DNA of 64,000 nucleotides from Diphasiastrum complanatum (GCA_029204225.1 CM055097.1:11326039-11390038); one strand, 5' to 3'; positions 1 to 12,030 are shown, numbered from the stretch's first letter. Notes: generated from the letters alone by a model not told the origin. Numbers and translations: made by a program.

Positions 1-1
1 C

Positions 2-580
2 AAAGCCGTCAACAACAAGACTCATGAAGTTTGGCATGGGCACAAGCCTAGTGTCAGCCATTTAAAAATCTTTGGTTGTATATGTTTTGTTCACATTCCT
101 AAATAGCTTAGGAAGAAGCTGGATCATAGGACAAATAAATGTATTTTCATTGGCTATTCCGATGAGCATAAAGCTTATAAAGTTTATGATCCATCCACCA
201 ATGTAGTATTTGTCTCTAGGGATGTAATATTTCAAGAACATAAATACTATGATTTCAAACAACCATTGATAAACGATGCTATGTCATTTCATCCTATTTT
301 ACGTAGCATGGATTCTTCCAACGTTCATGTTCCTTCTACAGAACCTGCAGCTATAGCTACCGAACCTGAGCAGCCAATAGTACCTATCATCAGACTGGAC
401 CAAGCTAGCTCGAACAGAGAAGCATCATCGCATTCTGGTCAACCAAACATCCACAGATCCTCATGGCCTTGGACAGTTCATGAGAGGTATGCACCTCAAT
501 CATTTTGGACTTCATCAGAAGAACCAGAGAGCCTAGTCGAAGCAATTAACTCCAAGTTAACTCACAAACTGCCATCTATC
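2..580 (+). pseudogene. Ty1/copia pol fragment (integrase C-terminal region to start of RT)
   Basis: The forward frame from base 2 reads a typical copia segment downstream of the integrase core: LKIFGCICFVHIP, then FIGYSDEHKAYKVYDP and SRDVIFQE, followed by a Ser/Pro-rich linker and an EPESLVEAI segment like the copia RT entry. An in-frame TAG lies at 104-106. The fragment is cut by the window start on the left, and homology ends near 560-580, where minus-strand gypsy sequence begins. It is a non-functional remnant. The family call is secure because several consecutive conserved blocks occur in order; the exact right boundary is inferred. Confidence 0.85.
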
Positions 581-599
581 ACAGCTGTTTCATTAGGAA

Positions 600-2562
600 A
601 TTGTCTATGCTGTATCGGCAGGGTGATATTTTTTTGTTCACTTTTTCAAGCTGCTCCGACATGGAGTACTTCATTAGATTGTTCAAATCCCGCACAAAAA
701 AGTAGCTCTTGATGGACTTCTGGTTCATCTTGAGTTAACTTTTGCGCTAATACTTCTTTTGCTTTTGGCACCAACTTCAGGAACTCTCCCAACGAAATAT
801 TGATCTTACTAGACAATATATTCATGAGCAATTCTGTTTGCAATGCTTCCGGTTCATTCATCTTGAAGGGTTCTTCTTGATGATGCAACTGAACATTCAT
901 ATATGTACATGAATTTTTCGGTGGCTATAATGGTGAAGAATGAACTTCGGTTGTTGCTCTAGCAGCTTCAAACTCCTCTTCTTCTTGCAGATGTTCAATC
1001 CACTGCCTCATATCCTGATATCTTCTTTTTTCTACATGAAGATTTGGATAGACTCCAGATGTTGTTGGTATATCAGTTAATGGTATAGAATCAGCAGGTA
1101 TTGGATTTGCTACCAGTTCTTTCTGCTTCTGTGCTCTGGTGACCACCATCAAGGGTACACTTGGTTTATTCTGAGCTACTGGTCTTTGCTTGATTGTTAT
1201 CAAATTTACAGGAGCTGTAGCCGGTGGTGGCTTCGGTCTTGCTGGACATTCCTTATAGCAATGCCCATAACCAAAGTCACGACAGAATGGTACAAATTTT
1301 CTTTTATTTGGACATTCTACAACTTTGTGATTTTCTCCACATGCAAAGCATTTCTAGTTTAGTTTCTAGATGCTTGTTGTTGTGTTGCAGCATAAATAGC
1401 GTATTGTTTTGAAGATCCACCTTCTTGATCATTACCATAGTTCCATTGCCTGGCACTTCTATAAGGTTCTGGTTCCATCAAATTGGTAAGAGGAACGGGG
1501 TGCTTTGGTGAGGCAGGTAAGACTAACCATTCCGAGTATCCAAGAGCAGATTGATGAGGTCTAGTTGTTGGATTTCCTCCATAATGTAGTTCTCGATATC
1601 TCATCTGGGCATACCATTGCTAAATTATCCGAGGATTGAAGTTGCAAAAAGCAGTCTCATGATCAAGCGAATTACACAAATGGCATATACTGATTTCCAT
1701 TCGTTTTTTCAATTGAGGACACTCATTCATTGTGTGATTTCCTATACAAATAGAACACCAGACATTTTTCATGGTAGGAAAAGTCTTTACAAACTCCTCA
1801 AGTTCCTTGTTCGAGTCCATGGAAATCTTCCAATGCTTTGATCTTCTCATCAAATTGCTGCAACTTTTCCATCTATTTATGCTGGTTCTTCCCGAGTTTT
1901 TCAAACTCATTGAGCATAATTTCTGCAGTAGCGTTGACATTCGTTGATGCAATAGTGGTGGATGTTGTAGCGGTCTGTCCTGTTGTATAAGGCAACATAC
2001 TGATATTCGGCTGATCGTCTGAATCTTCATCCTCCTCCCGAATTGCATCATCCATAGCATTTTGCAAAAGTGCGTACACATTATGGCGTTTTAGCTCACG
2101 TCTGATCCTTTTAGGTAAACCTGACAAAAATCACATAATCATGGCATTTTTGTTAATCAGCTCAAGTTCGCACTCAGATCTGAGGCATTTTACCCGTTCA
2201 ATGTAATCTCGAACCATTTCTCGCTTTTCCATTTTAATTCTACTTAAAAGTAGAAAAGGGTCTTCCATAAACTTTCGAGGTTTAGACCGTGTGATAAGGG
2301 ATCGTTTAACAGTCTCTCAATCTATACTTTCAGTTTCATCTTGATTATAGTACCAATCTTGTGCTGCGCCTGTTAAGGCCATAGGAAAAATCTTAAGTTT
2401 ATCTTGGGGAAAAACTTCACCATAGACTTCACAAGATTCAGAATAGATCTATAGAAATCTAACTGGATCTGTTAATCCATTGTATTTGGGTAGATCCAAA
2501 TAGGGTGCTCTTCTAACAATGATTGGCTTGACTTCCTGAGGAGCACCTCCAGGGACAACCAT
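600..2562 (-). pseudogene. Ty3/gypsy element A: gag and start of protease, decayed
   Basis: Read on the minus strand from an ATG at 2562, this is a Gag-type retrotransposon capsid: RAPYLDLPKYNG, an in-frame TAG, then the FPMALTGAAQDWY region and GLPKRIRRELKR near 2100. The acidic segment AIREEDEDSDD follows. Zinc-knuckle-like motifs are WCSICIGNHTMNEC near 1720-1770 and CFACGENHKVVEC near 1308-1352. The tail at 646-1203 is a Gln/Glu-rich linker toward protease. Several stops and frame changes occur. It closely parallels the gag of the element at 22.3-24.0 kb (same GLPK.IRRELKR and AIREEDE blocks). The pol part expected to the left is missing, replaced by copia sequence. Confidence 0.85.
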
Positions 2563-2579
2563 CTTTACAGATTAAATCA

Positions 2580-3548
2580 GGCAGATAATGAGATTGGATT
2601 TAGATTTTCAATCAAAACTATCTCAAATCAGATCTGCTAGATCTCTTTCACTTGACAAGAATCAAATTCCTATATCATGAAAAAGGTTTCAAAAATCAAC
2701 CAATCGATACTTCTCAAAAAATGAAAAAATTCTCAGAATCAAAATCAGATTGTATCAGATTTGACCCAAAATTTGACAAGGACTTGATCTGAAAAATCAG
2801 AATCTAAAAATAGAACTGGTGAAGGTTCACTCGGTGAAGGTTCAACAGTGCTATTTTTGGTAAAAACTCTCTGATCAGACTTTTCTAAGAAATTCTATGG
2901 AAATAACCTTCGCCAAACTCTCAGACTCTGAATCTGACACAGATAAAGCTAGGGTAGAACTGGCGAAGGTTTCTGGCACACGAAAATACAGTTTCTATAG
3001 TTTGGTGAGGGTAAAAATAGAGATTTTCTATGATTTGAATAGAATGAATGTTCGTCAAACTCAAAATAGTAAATCACTATAAATAGAATAATCTGAAAAC
3101 TCGACGAAAGCTCTGACAAAGAATCAAGAGTAATCCTATTTTTTTTTATAAAAAAGAGATTTTTTTGACAAAAATATGACAATATGACAACTGATCCTTT
3201 GAGAAACCTTCTATTTCTGATATTATTCTTTGTTGACCTCGCAGTAGATAGACCTGAATGACACCTATGCACAGTGAATCGGACGAAGGTTCTTTTTTTA
3301 TATTTTAGGGTTTTGGTGATTTTTTTGGTGTTTCTTGATGATTTTTCTGATGTTTCTAGAAATCTGCTAAGAAGGATTGTTCGCCTACAGTTAGATTAGA
3401 TTTCAAACAAGCAAATCCACTTAAATCAGACAAACTCACTCCCAAACTAATCCTAAATGCAGATTTAACACTATTCATGTCACAACAAGATGCTTAATGC
3501 AAGCTAACCATCCAACAAACTTGCTGCAACCTGAAAAATTGGCGTAGC
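2580..3548 (-). other. Untranslated leader of gypsy element A with short repeated motif
   Basis: This is the segment between the primer binding site and the gag start. It has no coding potential beyond short open stretches. A motif of the form GGTGAAGGTTC / CTGGCGAAGGTT recurs on both strands (about 2818-2850, 2905-2925, 2958-2972, 3282-3293). It is AT-rich between the motif copies. Confidence 0.5.
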
Positions 3549-3566
3549 TCCCCGACAATGGCACCT
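3549..3566 (-). promoter_or_regulatory. Primer binding site, tRNA-Asp-like (gypsy element A)
   Basis: On the minus strand the sequence AGGTGCCATTGTCGGGGA lies next to the LTR end. It resembles TGGCGCCGTTGCCGGGGA, the tRNA-Asp-type primer binding site common in plant Tat/Athila-like gypsy elements, with a few changes. Confidence 0.65.
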
Positions 3567-3574
3567 AAATTTAG

Positions 3575-4079
3575 TGGGTTTCTTTCCTCGCCTATCCTCA
3601 ACCCAAGATCTAATCAATCTAGCATCGAGAAGATGAAGTTAGCTGTCACGCATAGATTCGTTTCCATGAGAGCGATAACATAGTTCAGATTTCAGCATGA
3701 ATGGAAGATTCACATCTAACTCTACCATCCACTAACCCTAAGCATTAACACTACATCCATTAACACTAGATCCACAATGAAGTTAGCTTACTCTTTCTTT
3801 CTCATAAAAAGTATAAAAACATGCAATCCCAATAATAATCAGATCCAACAATTAGCAAAACACAATAAAAGCATGAGAGATGGAGGAAAAGTCAGAGAGA
3901 GCAAGGACATTCATAAATCCATTTCACAAGAGGACCAATCAGCTTTATTGAAATGAAGATATGTACATGTGTAGCAAACTCGAGTTGGCCTCTTTTTATA
4001 GTAGAGAGGAGGACCCTGGCCACTGTACTTAAAATTAATAAAGAGGCTTTTGGACAATTGCACATTAGAAAATCCCCCA
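3575..4079 (-). repeat. LTR shared by gypsy elements A and B
   Basis: The 505-bp segment starts TGGGTTTC and ends AATCCCCCA, giving matched TGGG/CCCA inverted ends. Its left side abuts the primer binding site of element A, so it acts as A's 5' LTR. Minus-strand pol and accessory sequence of element B lies to its right, so it is in the position of B's 3' LTR. A single LTR between two same-strand elements suggests a tandem compound formed by recombination. The boundaries are inferred from the end structure; no second full copy is present to confirm them. Confidence 0.5.
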
Positions 4080-4084
4080 TTCCT

Positions 4085-4174
4085 AAGGCAAGTCTTTAGG
4101 AGATATATTCTCGAAAAATGACTTAGGCCTCTTCATGGTTTATATTTATCCAGCTCATATCTTCATTTCCGAGT
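4085..4174. repeat. 90-bp direct repeat, copy 1 (copy 2 at 7382-7471)
   Basis: Starts AAGGCAAGTCTTTAGGAGAT and ends CATTTCCGAGT. It is identical by eye to 7382-7471 over 90 bases, and flanking bases differ on both sides. This copy lies six bases right of the inferred LTR end. Confidence 0.9.
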
Positions 4175-4580
4175 ATATCATGCCATATTTAGGTCAATAT
4201 TCAATATTTAACAATTTTGTGGCATCACATATCTCTTTCCTCAAATGTGAAACATCCTCGTGAACATATAATCTTTATTTTGAGGATCATTCGCAAAACA
4301 TTCTGTTCTTCAGATATTCGTTAAGGTGAAAAGATATTTCTTCATATGTTTTTTCCTTTAGATATTTCTTCTGCTTTAGAGACATATGACTTTGCTGCTT
4401 CTTGAATTTAATAGGTTGATTAGAGTTGATCGCTGAATTATTGATGAGAACAGGAATCAAACTTCAAAACATCTTCAAAACTTCAAAGATTCAGCGTTCA
4501 GCATCACATAGAAACATCACCATTACATAGGCAAGAATGAATATTCATGATTGATTCAATTCTTCATGTAATCTTTAGGC
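4175..4580. other. AT-rich sequence next to gypsy B, no gene seen
   Basis: It contains scattered poly-T stretches and no supported reading frame. It probably belongs to the 3' untranslated part of gypsy element B. Confidence 0.4.
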
Positions 4581-5460
4581 TTACTCCAAATTTCGTTGAG
4601 CCTTGTACAATATCAAGGTTTCCTTTGATTTCGTGTACCAGCCAACTGGTAGATTGCTGAATTCTTCAAGCTTAACCGGGAGCAATGTTCCATCAAACAG
4701 CTCCTGAGTTAACTTTTCATCTTCATCTGAATCACTATGAAGTGTGATTTCCTTACAAAAGCAAGCTGAAAATCTTATAAAAGAACTTTTAACATAAAGA
4801 TTTTGGACAAAAAACAATGTCTTTGCTACAAAAGTTCCAAACTGCCAAAATGAATATGTACAAAATTGCTTATAACGAAGTGACTTCCTTCGGTCTGGCA
4901 GATTGTGTTGAATCTCCGCAAAATAATCAGCAAGGTTTCGCTCCCAATCCACGTAAAGCTGAAAAATTCGAGATAGGCCATATATACATTGATCAGCAAA
5001 CCTGCATCATCAAAAGCGCCTAAATCCGCAACACCTTTTGGTTTGTACACTTGGAACTGCGACTTTCGCTTCCAAAATTGTTGCTTATTGTCTTCATTTT
5101 GCAAAACTTGATATTCTTTAATACAGATATACTCTAAGGCATACATAGCAGAAGAGCCTACATATAACTCAGCTGATCCGAAAGGCACGACATGGAATTT
5201 CTCCTGAATTATGCCCCAGCAGAGACATCCTTTTTGCTCGATAGATAACTGGGCCCATAGCCAGAGAAAGTCATCCTTTTCCCATGGTGTCTTCCAGTCA
5301 TCAAAGGCGATGCCTACTGCGCCTGGTAGCATCATATAATTCACACGCCATTGTAATTCAATGTTAAAAGCTTGTGGACGCCACTTCCAGAATCGATCAA
5401 CAAATGCATTGAACCTCTCAACACATACCTTCGACTGCTTTCGATGTGGTCACTTTGTCT
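4581..5460 (-). pseudogene. Accessory ORF downstream of truncated integrase, gypsy element B
   Basis: The minus-strand frames encode a coherent non-pol protein rich in Trp, Phe and Tyr: VCVERFNAFVDRFWKWRP, WEKDDFLWLWAQL, EKFHVVPFGSAELYVGSSA, then FQVYKPKGVADLGAFDD. A frame change near 4950 leads into a second frame ending in an acidic DSDEDEKLTQELFDG segment. I recognise no domain. Its position after integrase matches the accessory ORFs in the gypsy elements at 17.5-18.5 and 58.5-60.3 kb, but I could not align the sequence to them, so it may be a different accessory gene. It is degenerate. Confidence 0.55.
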
Positions 5461-6690
5461 ACGTAGCTGTTGTTGACATATCTTGAGTTTGTAACTCGGC
5501 AGCTAACTTTTGATCATCCAACTACTGCTTGAGATCAGACAACTCCTGTTCGAGCTGGTCGATCTTCGCTACTGCCTTCAAGTACTCTAGGTGGTCAACA
5601 ACTCTGAAACAGACAGACACGGATTGAAGTTGTTGCGTCAGATCATCAATTGGCTTTCCAAATCTTTGGCATGGATCACACGAACGAATATAATTCGATA
5701 CATCTTGAACATAGTTAGCCACCAGTACTTGGCAGTCAATACTTTATTAACAGTGTTCTTTAAAGCAAAGTGTCCGCCAACATCCTCTGAATGTAAGGCT
5801 TGTACAACCTTTTTAATATCTTCAGTTTCGAAACATCTTCTTAGTTGCTTAATAATGGTATAAGGTGCTACCTTATATTGAAAAACTGTCTTTTTCTCCA
5901 AATCATATCCATCCAGATATATCTGATCCTTGAGATAAGTAATGATATCAGAATATAATGAATTCATAGATGAGATTTCGAATAAATTTTTGTCTAGAAA
6001 ATCATCATTAATTGGTTTTTTAATTTTTTCTATGCTTAGTCGCGATAGACAATCAGCATTCGTATGATATTTTCCTTGGCAAAGTTCTACTTGATAAGTG
6101 AATTTCTGCAGAAGTGGAACCCATCAAGCAATTCGTCCTGATAAATCTGGGTTATTCACAAGATACTTAAGAGCATAGTGATCAACATGAAAAATGAAAG
6201 CATATCCTAGCAAATAATGCCGAATTTTCTTAACAATGAAAATCATTACGAGTGCTTCCCTTTATGTAGCCGAATAATTTTTCTCCGGGGCATTTAGTTG
6301 TCGACTTGCATAATATATGGGATGGTCTTTCTTCTAATTGTCCTTCTGACTTAGACAGATGCCAATAGCAAATGCAAAAACATCAACATAACTATGAAAT
6401 AAAATAGCCCAGTTGGGTGGTCTCAGAATAGGGGCATTGATCAACCTTTGCTTAAGTTCTTCGAACGCTTTCTGCTGTTCATTCGTCCACAGGTATTCCA
6501 CTTGTTTCTTGAGTAGATGCATAAGAGCGGCAGCAATAGAGGCATGATTTTGGATAAATCTCCGATAATAGCCGACATGTCCTAAGAAAGCTCTTAGTTC
6601 ACGTAGATTTGTTGGTATCAAGAGGTTCTTTATAAGCTCGACTTTATCTTCCAACAACTTAAGTCCAAGGTTATGGTTAAAGAACACAAA
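5461..6690 (-). pseudogene. Ty3/gypsy element B: RT end, RNase H, integrase zinc domain, coiled coil
   Basis: From high to low coordinates the minus strand reads the RT thumb/connection (TNLRELRAFLGHVGYYRRFI at 6570-6600), RNase H (FEELKQRLINAPILRPP, then YALKYLVNNPDLSGRIA near 6130-6190), and the integrase HHCC zinc domain (HSEDVGGHF..., CDPCQRFGKPIDD near 5640-5800). The frame then passes straight into a coiled coil, VAKIDQLEQELSDLKQ (5522-5580), which leads to the accessory ORF. The DDE catalytic core of integrase is absent, so an internal deletion joined the zinc domain to the accessory region. The RT palm is also missing upstream. Confidence 0.8.
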
Positions 6691-7381
6691 GAGTTTAGAG
6701 TACGTTAGAAACTTATGTCAGTTACAAGCAAGAACACAGATCAAAGACTCAAGTCCTCAAACAGAGATTGACATCTCAGATGTATACATACAGTTCTATC
6801 AATGATTGTGCTAGACTATACCAAATGTATACTTTATTCGAGTGCTGAAAAAAAAACGTTCGCGACAGATGAATAAGAGGATTTTAAGACAGTTCCTTAT
6901 AGCATATTTATGGACATACAGAAAATGACTGTAATGCGCTAGAGAGTCTGTCTGACCAGAGAGTAATTCATGTAATGCATTAGAGATTGCTAGTAGGTTC
7001 AGAATCACTCTCACTCAACAGTGCGGAGAACAGAGATAAGAGAAAATAAACCTCAACACTCTCTCAACTTCTTCAACCTCTCACAAATACATAAACTCTT
7101 TCTCTCTCGATGATCAAGACTGAAGCGTGTGATCAATATATGTTCTACGGAGCAAACAAACACACCTCTAAAACTACAGGTGCGTCGCTCCCGTGAAAAT
7201 GTCTAGTTAACAATTAGGTTGAGTATATGTTCAATTATAATACCATAAAAGGTATATTTAACTAAGAGTTAAAATTACTCTAGTTTAACATGTCGATTCA
7301 TATTGAGTCGTTTCGCTTAGATGACCTAGTAAAGGCTATCCAAGGCAGTGTTTCCCTTCTAGAGGTCTTGCCCTTAAATAC
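6691..7381. other. Unassigned repeat-like sequence, possible LTR remnant
   Basis: There is no coding frame. It contains CT-rich stretches (7025-7110) and a GTGCGTCGCTCCCGTGAAAA stretch at 7180-7199. It lies between the truncated RT of gypsy B and the second 90-bp repeat. It could be an LTR of another element; I see no matching copy in the window. Confidence 0.3.
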
Positions 7382-7471
7382 AAGGCAAGTCTTTAGGAGA
7401 TATATTCTCGAAAAATGACTTAGGCCTCTTCATGGTTTATATTTATCCAGCTCATATCTTCATTTCCGAGT
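7382..7471. repeat. 90-bp direct repeat, copy 2
   Basis: Identical by eye to 4085-4174, same orientation, 3.3 kb apart. It has no LTR-like sequence beside it. Confidence 0.9.
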
Positions 7472-8287
7472 TTTCACTTTACCTTGTGAGCAAAAGGTGT
7501 GTTAAATTAGCAAATGTTTGTACTTGCACCTTCAGATTGCCATAAGAATTGTTGCCTCTCAATTCCTTCATAAAAAAATCAAAAACAGGGCCCTACCTGC
7601 AATGAAGCCCCATGCCCAAGGGCCCTCGACGACTAATGTCAATTTTGAAATTTTTGTATTCAATTATGAACAAGATTGAGGATGCATTATGATAATTCTG
7701 GAATCTGGATAAACTAGTGGCATTCCACTTGCAAGCAAATTCCACCTGTGGAGATGCATCCAAAATAGAAGAAAAATTGAAGACTTGGCACTATTTGGCT
7801 GCAGCGTGAAAGTGTTGCTCTATTTCAGACCGTACTGGAGTACTGTGCCTAATCCAGATGCAATTGCTTTTAGAATTCTTTTAAGCAAATCAGTTTAAGC
7901 GGCGTCGTTATAGGCATGTGCTTGTCATACTTTCCATGTGATTGTCCTGATACTGTTGACAGTAAGTAATGTTGGGTTTGAATGAGATTTGAAAATAATG
8001 AAAATACATCGATCGTCACCCAACAACAGAACCATAAAAACACAAAACAGCAAGAACTCATTCAAGCCAGAGATGAATTTTTCATTTTCAGTGTACTTGT
8101 GCTCCTGAGTGAGTGAAATGTGACTTGACCTGAGGAGAAGGAGGTGACAGGTGTAAACTAACAGTACGCCATCCGTTGAAGGAGATAACATTGCTTTTGA
8201 ACGGGAGGTTTTTTAATCTTTGGACTGAAGTGAGCATTCTCTCTTGTCTGTACACTAGGAGGATTCAGCTATTATTGTCCTAAGGAT
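7472..8287. other. 3' flank of the transporter gene
   Basis: No gene is seen. On the minus strand this lies directly downstream of the transporter stop codon, so part of it is probably 3' UTR. A polyadenylation site could not be placed. Confidence 0.4.
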
Positions 8288-11200
8288 TTATGACCTGTTC
8301 TGGAGTCGAACCGTCAAATCCTGCTCTTCATTATAGGCCTCTTCAATCTGATCCGAGATGGGTTGCGATTCTTCCACAGAGTATTTGTACCAGCAAGCCC
8401 AGTACAGATAGCAAAGAAAATTGAGAAAGTTTATTGCTGCGATAAGCCAGTAGAAGTTACTGAGCTTGCTGCGATTGATATTATCTGGAAGCCACCCAGT
8501 ATGATTTGCTCCTCTTCTGGTGGTTTTGTTGATGACAGAAACCAGCACTGAGCTCAGAAAATTACCCAAGGCGAGCGAGACATAGATGAGAGAAGTGGAC
8601 ATGCTGCGCATGATCTGGGGTGACTCGCTGTAGAAAAATTCCATCAATCCAACAAGAGTGAAGGTATCAGCAAGGCCGAAAATCAAATACTGTGGAATGA
8701 GCCAGTAGATTTTGATGGGGATTCTGGCAGATGGGTTGTCCAGGAGGGAATTATCTCGAGCTACCGCTATTCTCTTCAGTTCAACTAGTGCAGCGATCAT
8801 CATGGACAAAGTTGAGAAGACTAATCCCACGCCACTGCGCTGTAGGTGGGTGATCCCATGTGGGTTGGCTGTGAAGCGTCGTGCCAATGGGACGAAGAAG
8901 CGATCGTACAGAGGAAGGGAGACGATCTGGACCAACAGGGGGAAGAATGATATAGAGCCTGCCGGGATCTCAAAATGGGCTCCTACCTCACGATCCATAG
9001 TGCTGCCCTGAGCTATAAAAAATGTCTGCATCTGAGCTACAGCACAGTTCATAATGATAGTGCTGGCGAAAATCGGAAGCAAGCGTATGAACACTTTTAC
9101 CTCTTCCACCTGCGTCACAGTACAGATTCTCCACGGGCTTGGTCGCTCCCCAGCAACGGCCTCGCTGGATCCGGAGGCTAATCTTGCAGCGTTATCAAGG
9201 CAACTGCACACATTACATGAAATGCTTCATTAAGTAATATGAGATTGATACTGAATCACTGTCTATGACAACTGAGACACACGTATTTTGCTTGTAGAAT
9301 GTGCTCGGATCTTCTATCTGCTGACAATCTCTCATCTGAAATTTTGAGCCAAAACAACAGCAAACGACACTGTCAGGAAATATTCCGTCCTGAAGGCTTG
9401 ATGCTAAATTGTCAGAGCTCTAAGAAAACAGACAGGCTGAAGCAATTGGCATGCACAATGCACAATAGGGAAAGTTATGAATCCGAAGGCATATCAATGG
9501 GTGTAATTAACCATATCATGAGAGAAAACCCGGATAATGGGGAAACAAGAATACTGAAGCCGAAGCCGTATATTATAGCTGCCTTCAATGTGGACAGACC
9601 AAGAACCACGATGGAACGTACTAGCTAGGCTCTTTAAAACAATAGCGTGCATATGAGAGTGAGACACTGTGAAGATGAATGGCTTATTTTTCTCCATGGA
9701 GAGCACGGATAAAAGATTCCTCAATGCTTGCTTAACCAAATTCTTTTGCGTCTACACCTAGTTCGGAGCATAACTGTTATGAGAAAATCGATAGCGAAAA
9801 TAGTATGACGTCGTAGATTTGACTAGATGCCGTTCAAACACATTCTTACTGATCATAGTCACTGACATAATTAGCTCTGCGGGGTGGAAATGTCGTTAGG
9901 TTTGGTTTGTAAATTTACCGAAATTGCTCGCTACGGTGGATCTGGTAAGGTTTTCCCTCCGAGTCTTTGCTCTGGACATCGTAGAAATTCTCGCTTAAAT
10001 CAAGATCAAGCTTTCGATTCCGAAATGCAACTACTAAGACCTGCCCCATCTGGATGAGTGGGCTGGCTGTGTGCTTTTGCTTTCTGTAAAGGCCAAACCC
10101 AGATGAGATAAACACAGCAGATAGAAACATTGCAGCCACGACGATGCTGTATCCCCACTTCTGAGAGACATTGTCAGTAACATACATCACTAGAGTTACC
10201 GCGATGAATGCTCCAACAGAGATACTAAACATATACCAGTTGAAGTATCTTGACACAGCCAATTCTCCGGCTCGCTCATGCTTGTCAAATTGCTCGGCAC
10301 CCAGAGTTGGCAGGTTTGATTTCACTCCACCAGCTCCAAGAGCGATGAGATAAAGCCCGAGAAATAGAACAGCCTTTTGAGATGCGTTGGCTTCCTTGCA
10401 GCTTGAACTCGAAGTAGAGCATGGAGGAGGTTGAAGAGTTGAGACCGCAGCAGAAAGAAGGATCAGAATGTAGCCCTGAGAGAGAATTTTTTCCAACTAG
10501 TTATCTATGATCTTGAAGACATCGATTAAAATAAAATTCGCATGTCACTGCTATTGCAACTTGATCGAAAAAGGAAATCTATTCATGAAAGTAGAAAATC
10601 GAATTAAATTAAAGTGGAAGATGTGGAAGATTAGATCTACCACAAATTCGATAATTTCCGAGAGAACGATTGTCCAGAATCTATTCAACCACGTGTCAGA
10701 AATATATCCTCCAAGAAGTGCTAGGATGAATGCAGCTCCGATGAAGTTGGTAACTCCGTTTGCTGATGCAGGCAAGGAAAAGTGCATAATAGATACTAGA
10801 TACTGGTACAGCGTTAATGAGATCCCTAAGAACGCCATGTTTTCAAAGCCTTGGCCCACTGCTCACAATATTCAAAATAAGTGCCAACCAGATCAATTAT
10901 CAAGTCTTTCATGTTTTTGAGGTCCTTCAAACGAATCTGAAGGTAAGCACCCAACACGATTATGAAAACGTTTGACATTTTCAACAAAAAAGTACAACTC
11001 ACCAAAAACGAAAAGTGAGGCTTTCCATGCTGCCGTTTGTTGGTCATTTTCGTGCCCAGATTCCTGCAAACAAACGCATCTTAGCTTCAGTTACGAATCT
11101 ATTCACGTGTATGTGAAAAATTCTTTACCAACTGTTTGCAATAACTTAGAAGTTGATCAAGCTTGCATTTTATGATGTTTTGAACTTGACATTTCATAAG

Positions 11201-11679
11201 GCTCGTTGAGCGGATTAGCAAGGTAGATCTTTGCATTTGAAAATTGCAATTCTGTTGTTGACATCTGGCCAATTTCTGCATATTGTCTGTTAAGATTTAT
11301 GAAAAAAGAAAGCAGCGAAATCTAGAAAAATATGAGCCGAATTGCATTGAGATTCGAGAATGAAGAAGTCATAATCCACATTTGAGAGAGAGAGAGAGTT
11401 TCTACTATCTAGGAAAGTAGACAGCAAGTCCAAAGACAATAAGTTTTTTCAATTGACTTGCTTTTACTATCAAATATCAAGTGCTTGTTTGTCAAACCTG
11501 TCTGCATCTCTTAAAAGTCTAATATCCAAGCAAGTACAAAACATAGTGGCATTGAATATGAAGATGTTGGGCAGTTTGATGACGCAAGCATGTTACTTCT
11601 CCTTCTATTGGACAGATAGAAATTGTGTACGCACCTTTCTAACGATGCGAACGTCCCAATCTCCAACTCGCGCTGCCAT
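8288..11679 (-). CDS. NPF: NPF4-like (NRT1/PTR family) transporter, five exons, intact
   Basis: A proton-coupled-type transporter of the major facilitator superfamily. The family moves nitrate, peptides, auxin or abscisic acid across membranes. Exons by splice signals, minus strand: 11679-11635, 11063-11003, 10858-10641, 10475-9919, 9203-8288. All four introns are GT-AG (571, 144, 165 and 715 bp) and phases agree, giving 598 residues, the usual length. The start is an ATG opening a short MAARVGDWDVR exon. The PTR signature GGVKSNLPTLGAEQFD is at about 157-172, and GWLPDN...NFYWL lies in the C-terminal half. The family ExxER motif in helix 1 is replaced by QGFENMAF (about 38-45), and LTNFMG-like TNFIGAAFILALLGG follows; both are typical of the NPF4 subfamily, which includes ABA importers in Arabidopsis. 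There is no stop or frameshift. Substrate is unknown. Confidence 0.88.
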
Positions 11680-12030
11680 TTCTTAAGCAGATGTGTGTTA
11701 TAAATGCCTGTAGTCCAGAGTTTCCTTCTGCAAATCTTCACTGCCAGCTAATCTATGGGCAAATCCTGAAAATTCTCGAGCTAACTAACTTTGGCCTCCA
11801 GATGTTTTACATTGTTAAGCAAGTAGGTTGAGTCATTTCATGCTGAGCTGAGAAGCCTCGCTCACTAACGCAGCTGACATTCCTTCAACGATAGTTGATG
11901 CTATCAGTCTCAAGATCTAGCAATGCCACTTCACGAGCAGGATTTCTTATTAACATGCATTGACAGTTACACCACTGCACCGAACTTATACCATGGAAGA
12001 GTGATATCAAGAAACAAAGGCTGAGATGGA
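11680..12030. other. Upstream region of the transporter gene
   Basis: This is the presumed 5' UTR and promoter side of the minus-strand NPF gene. No convincing TATA element at a sensible distance was identified, and no other gene is seen. Confidence 0.35.

Noticed and set aside
8363-9181. Plus-strand open frames opposite the transporter last exon
   Set aside because: They are shadows of the real minus-strand coding frame.
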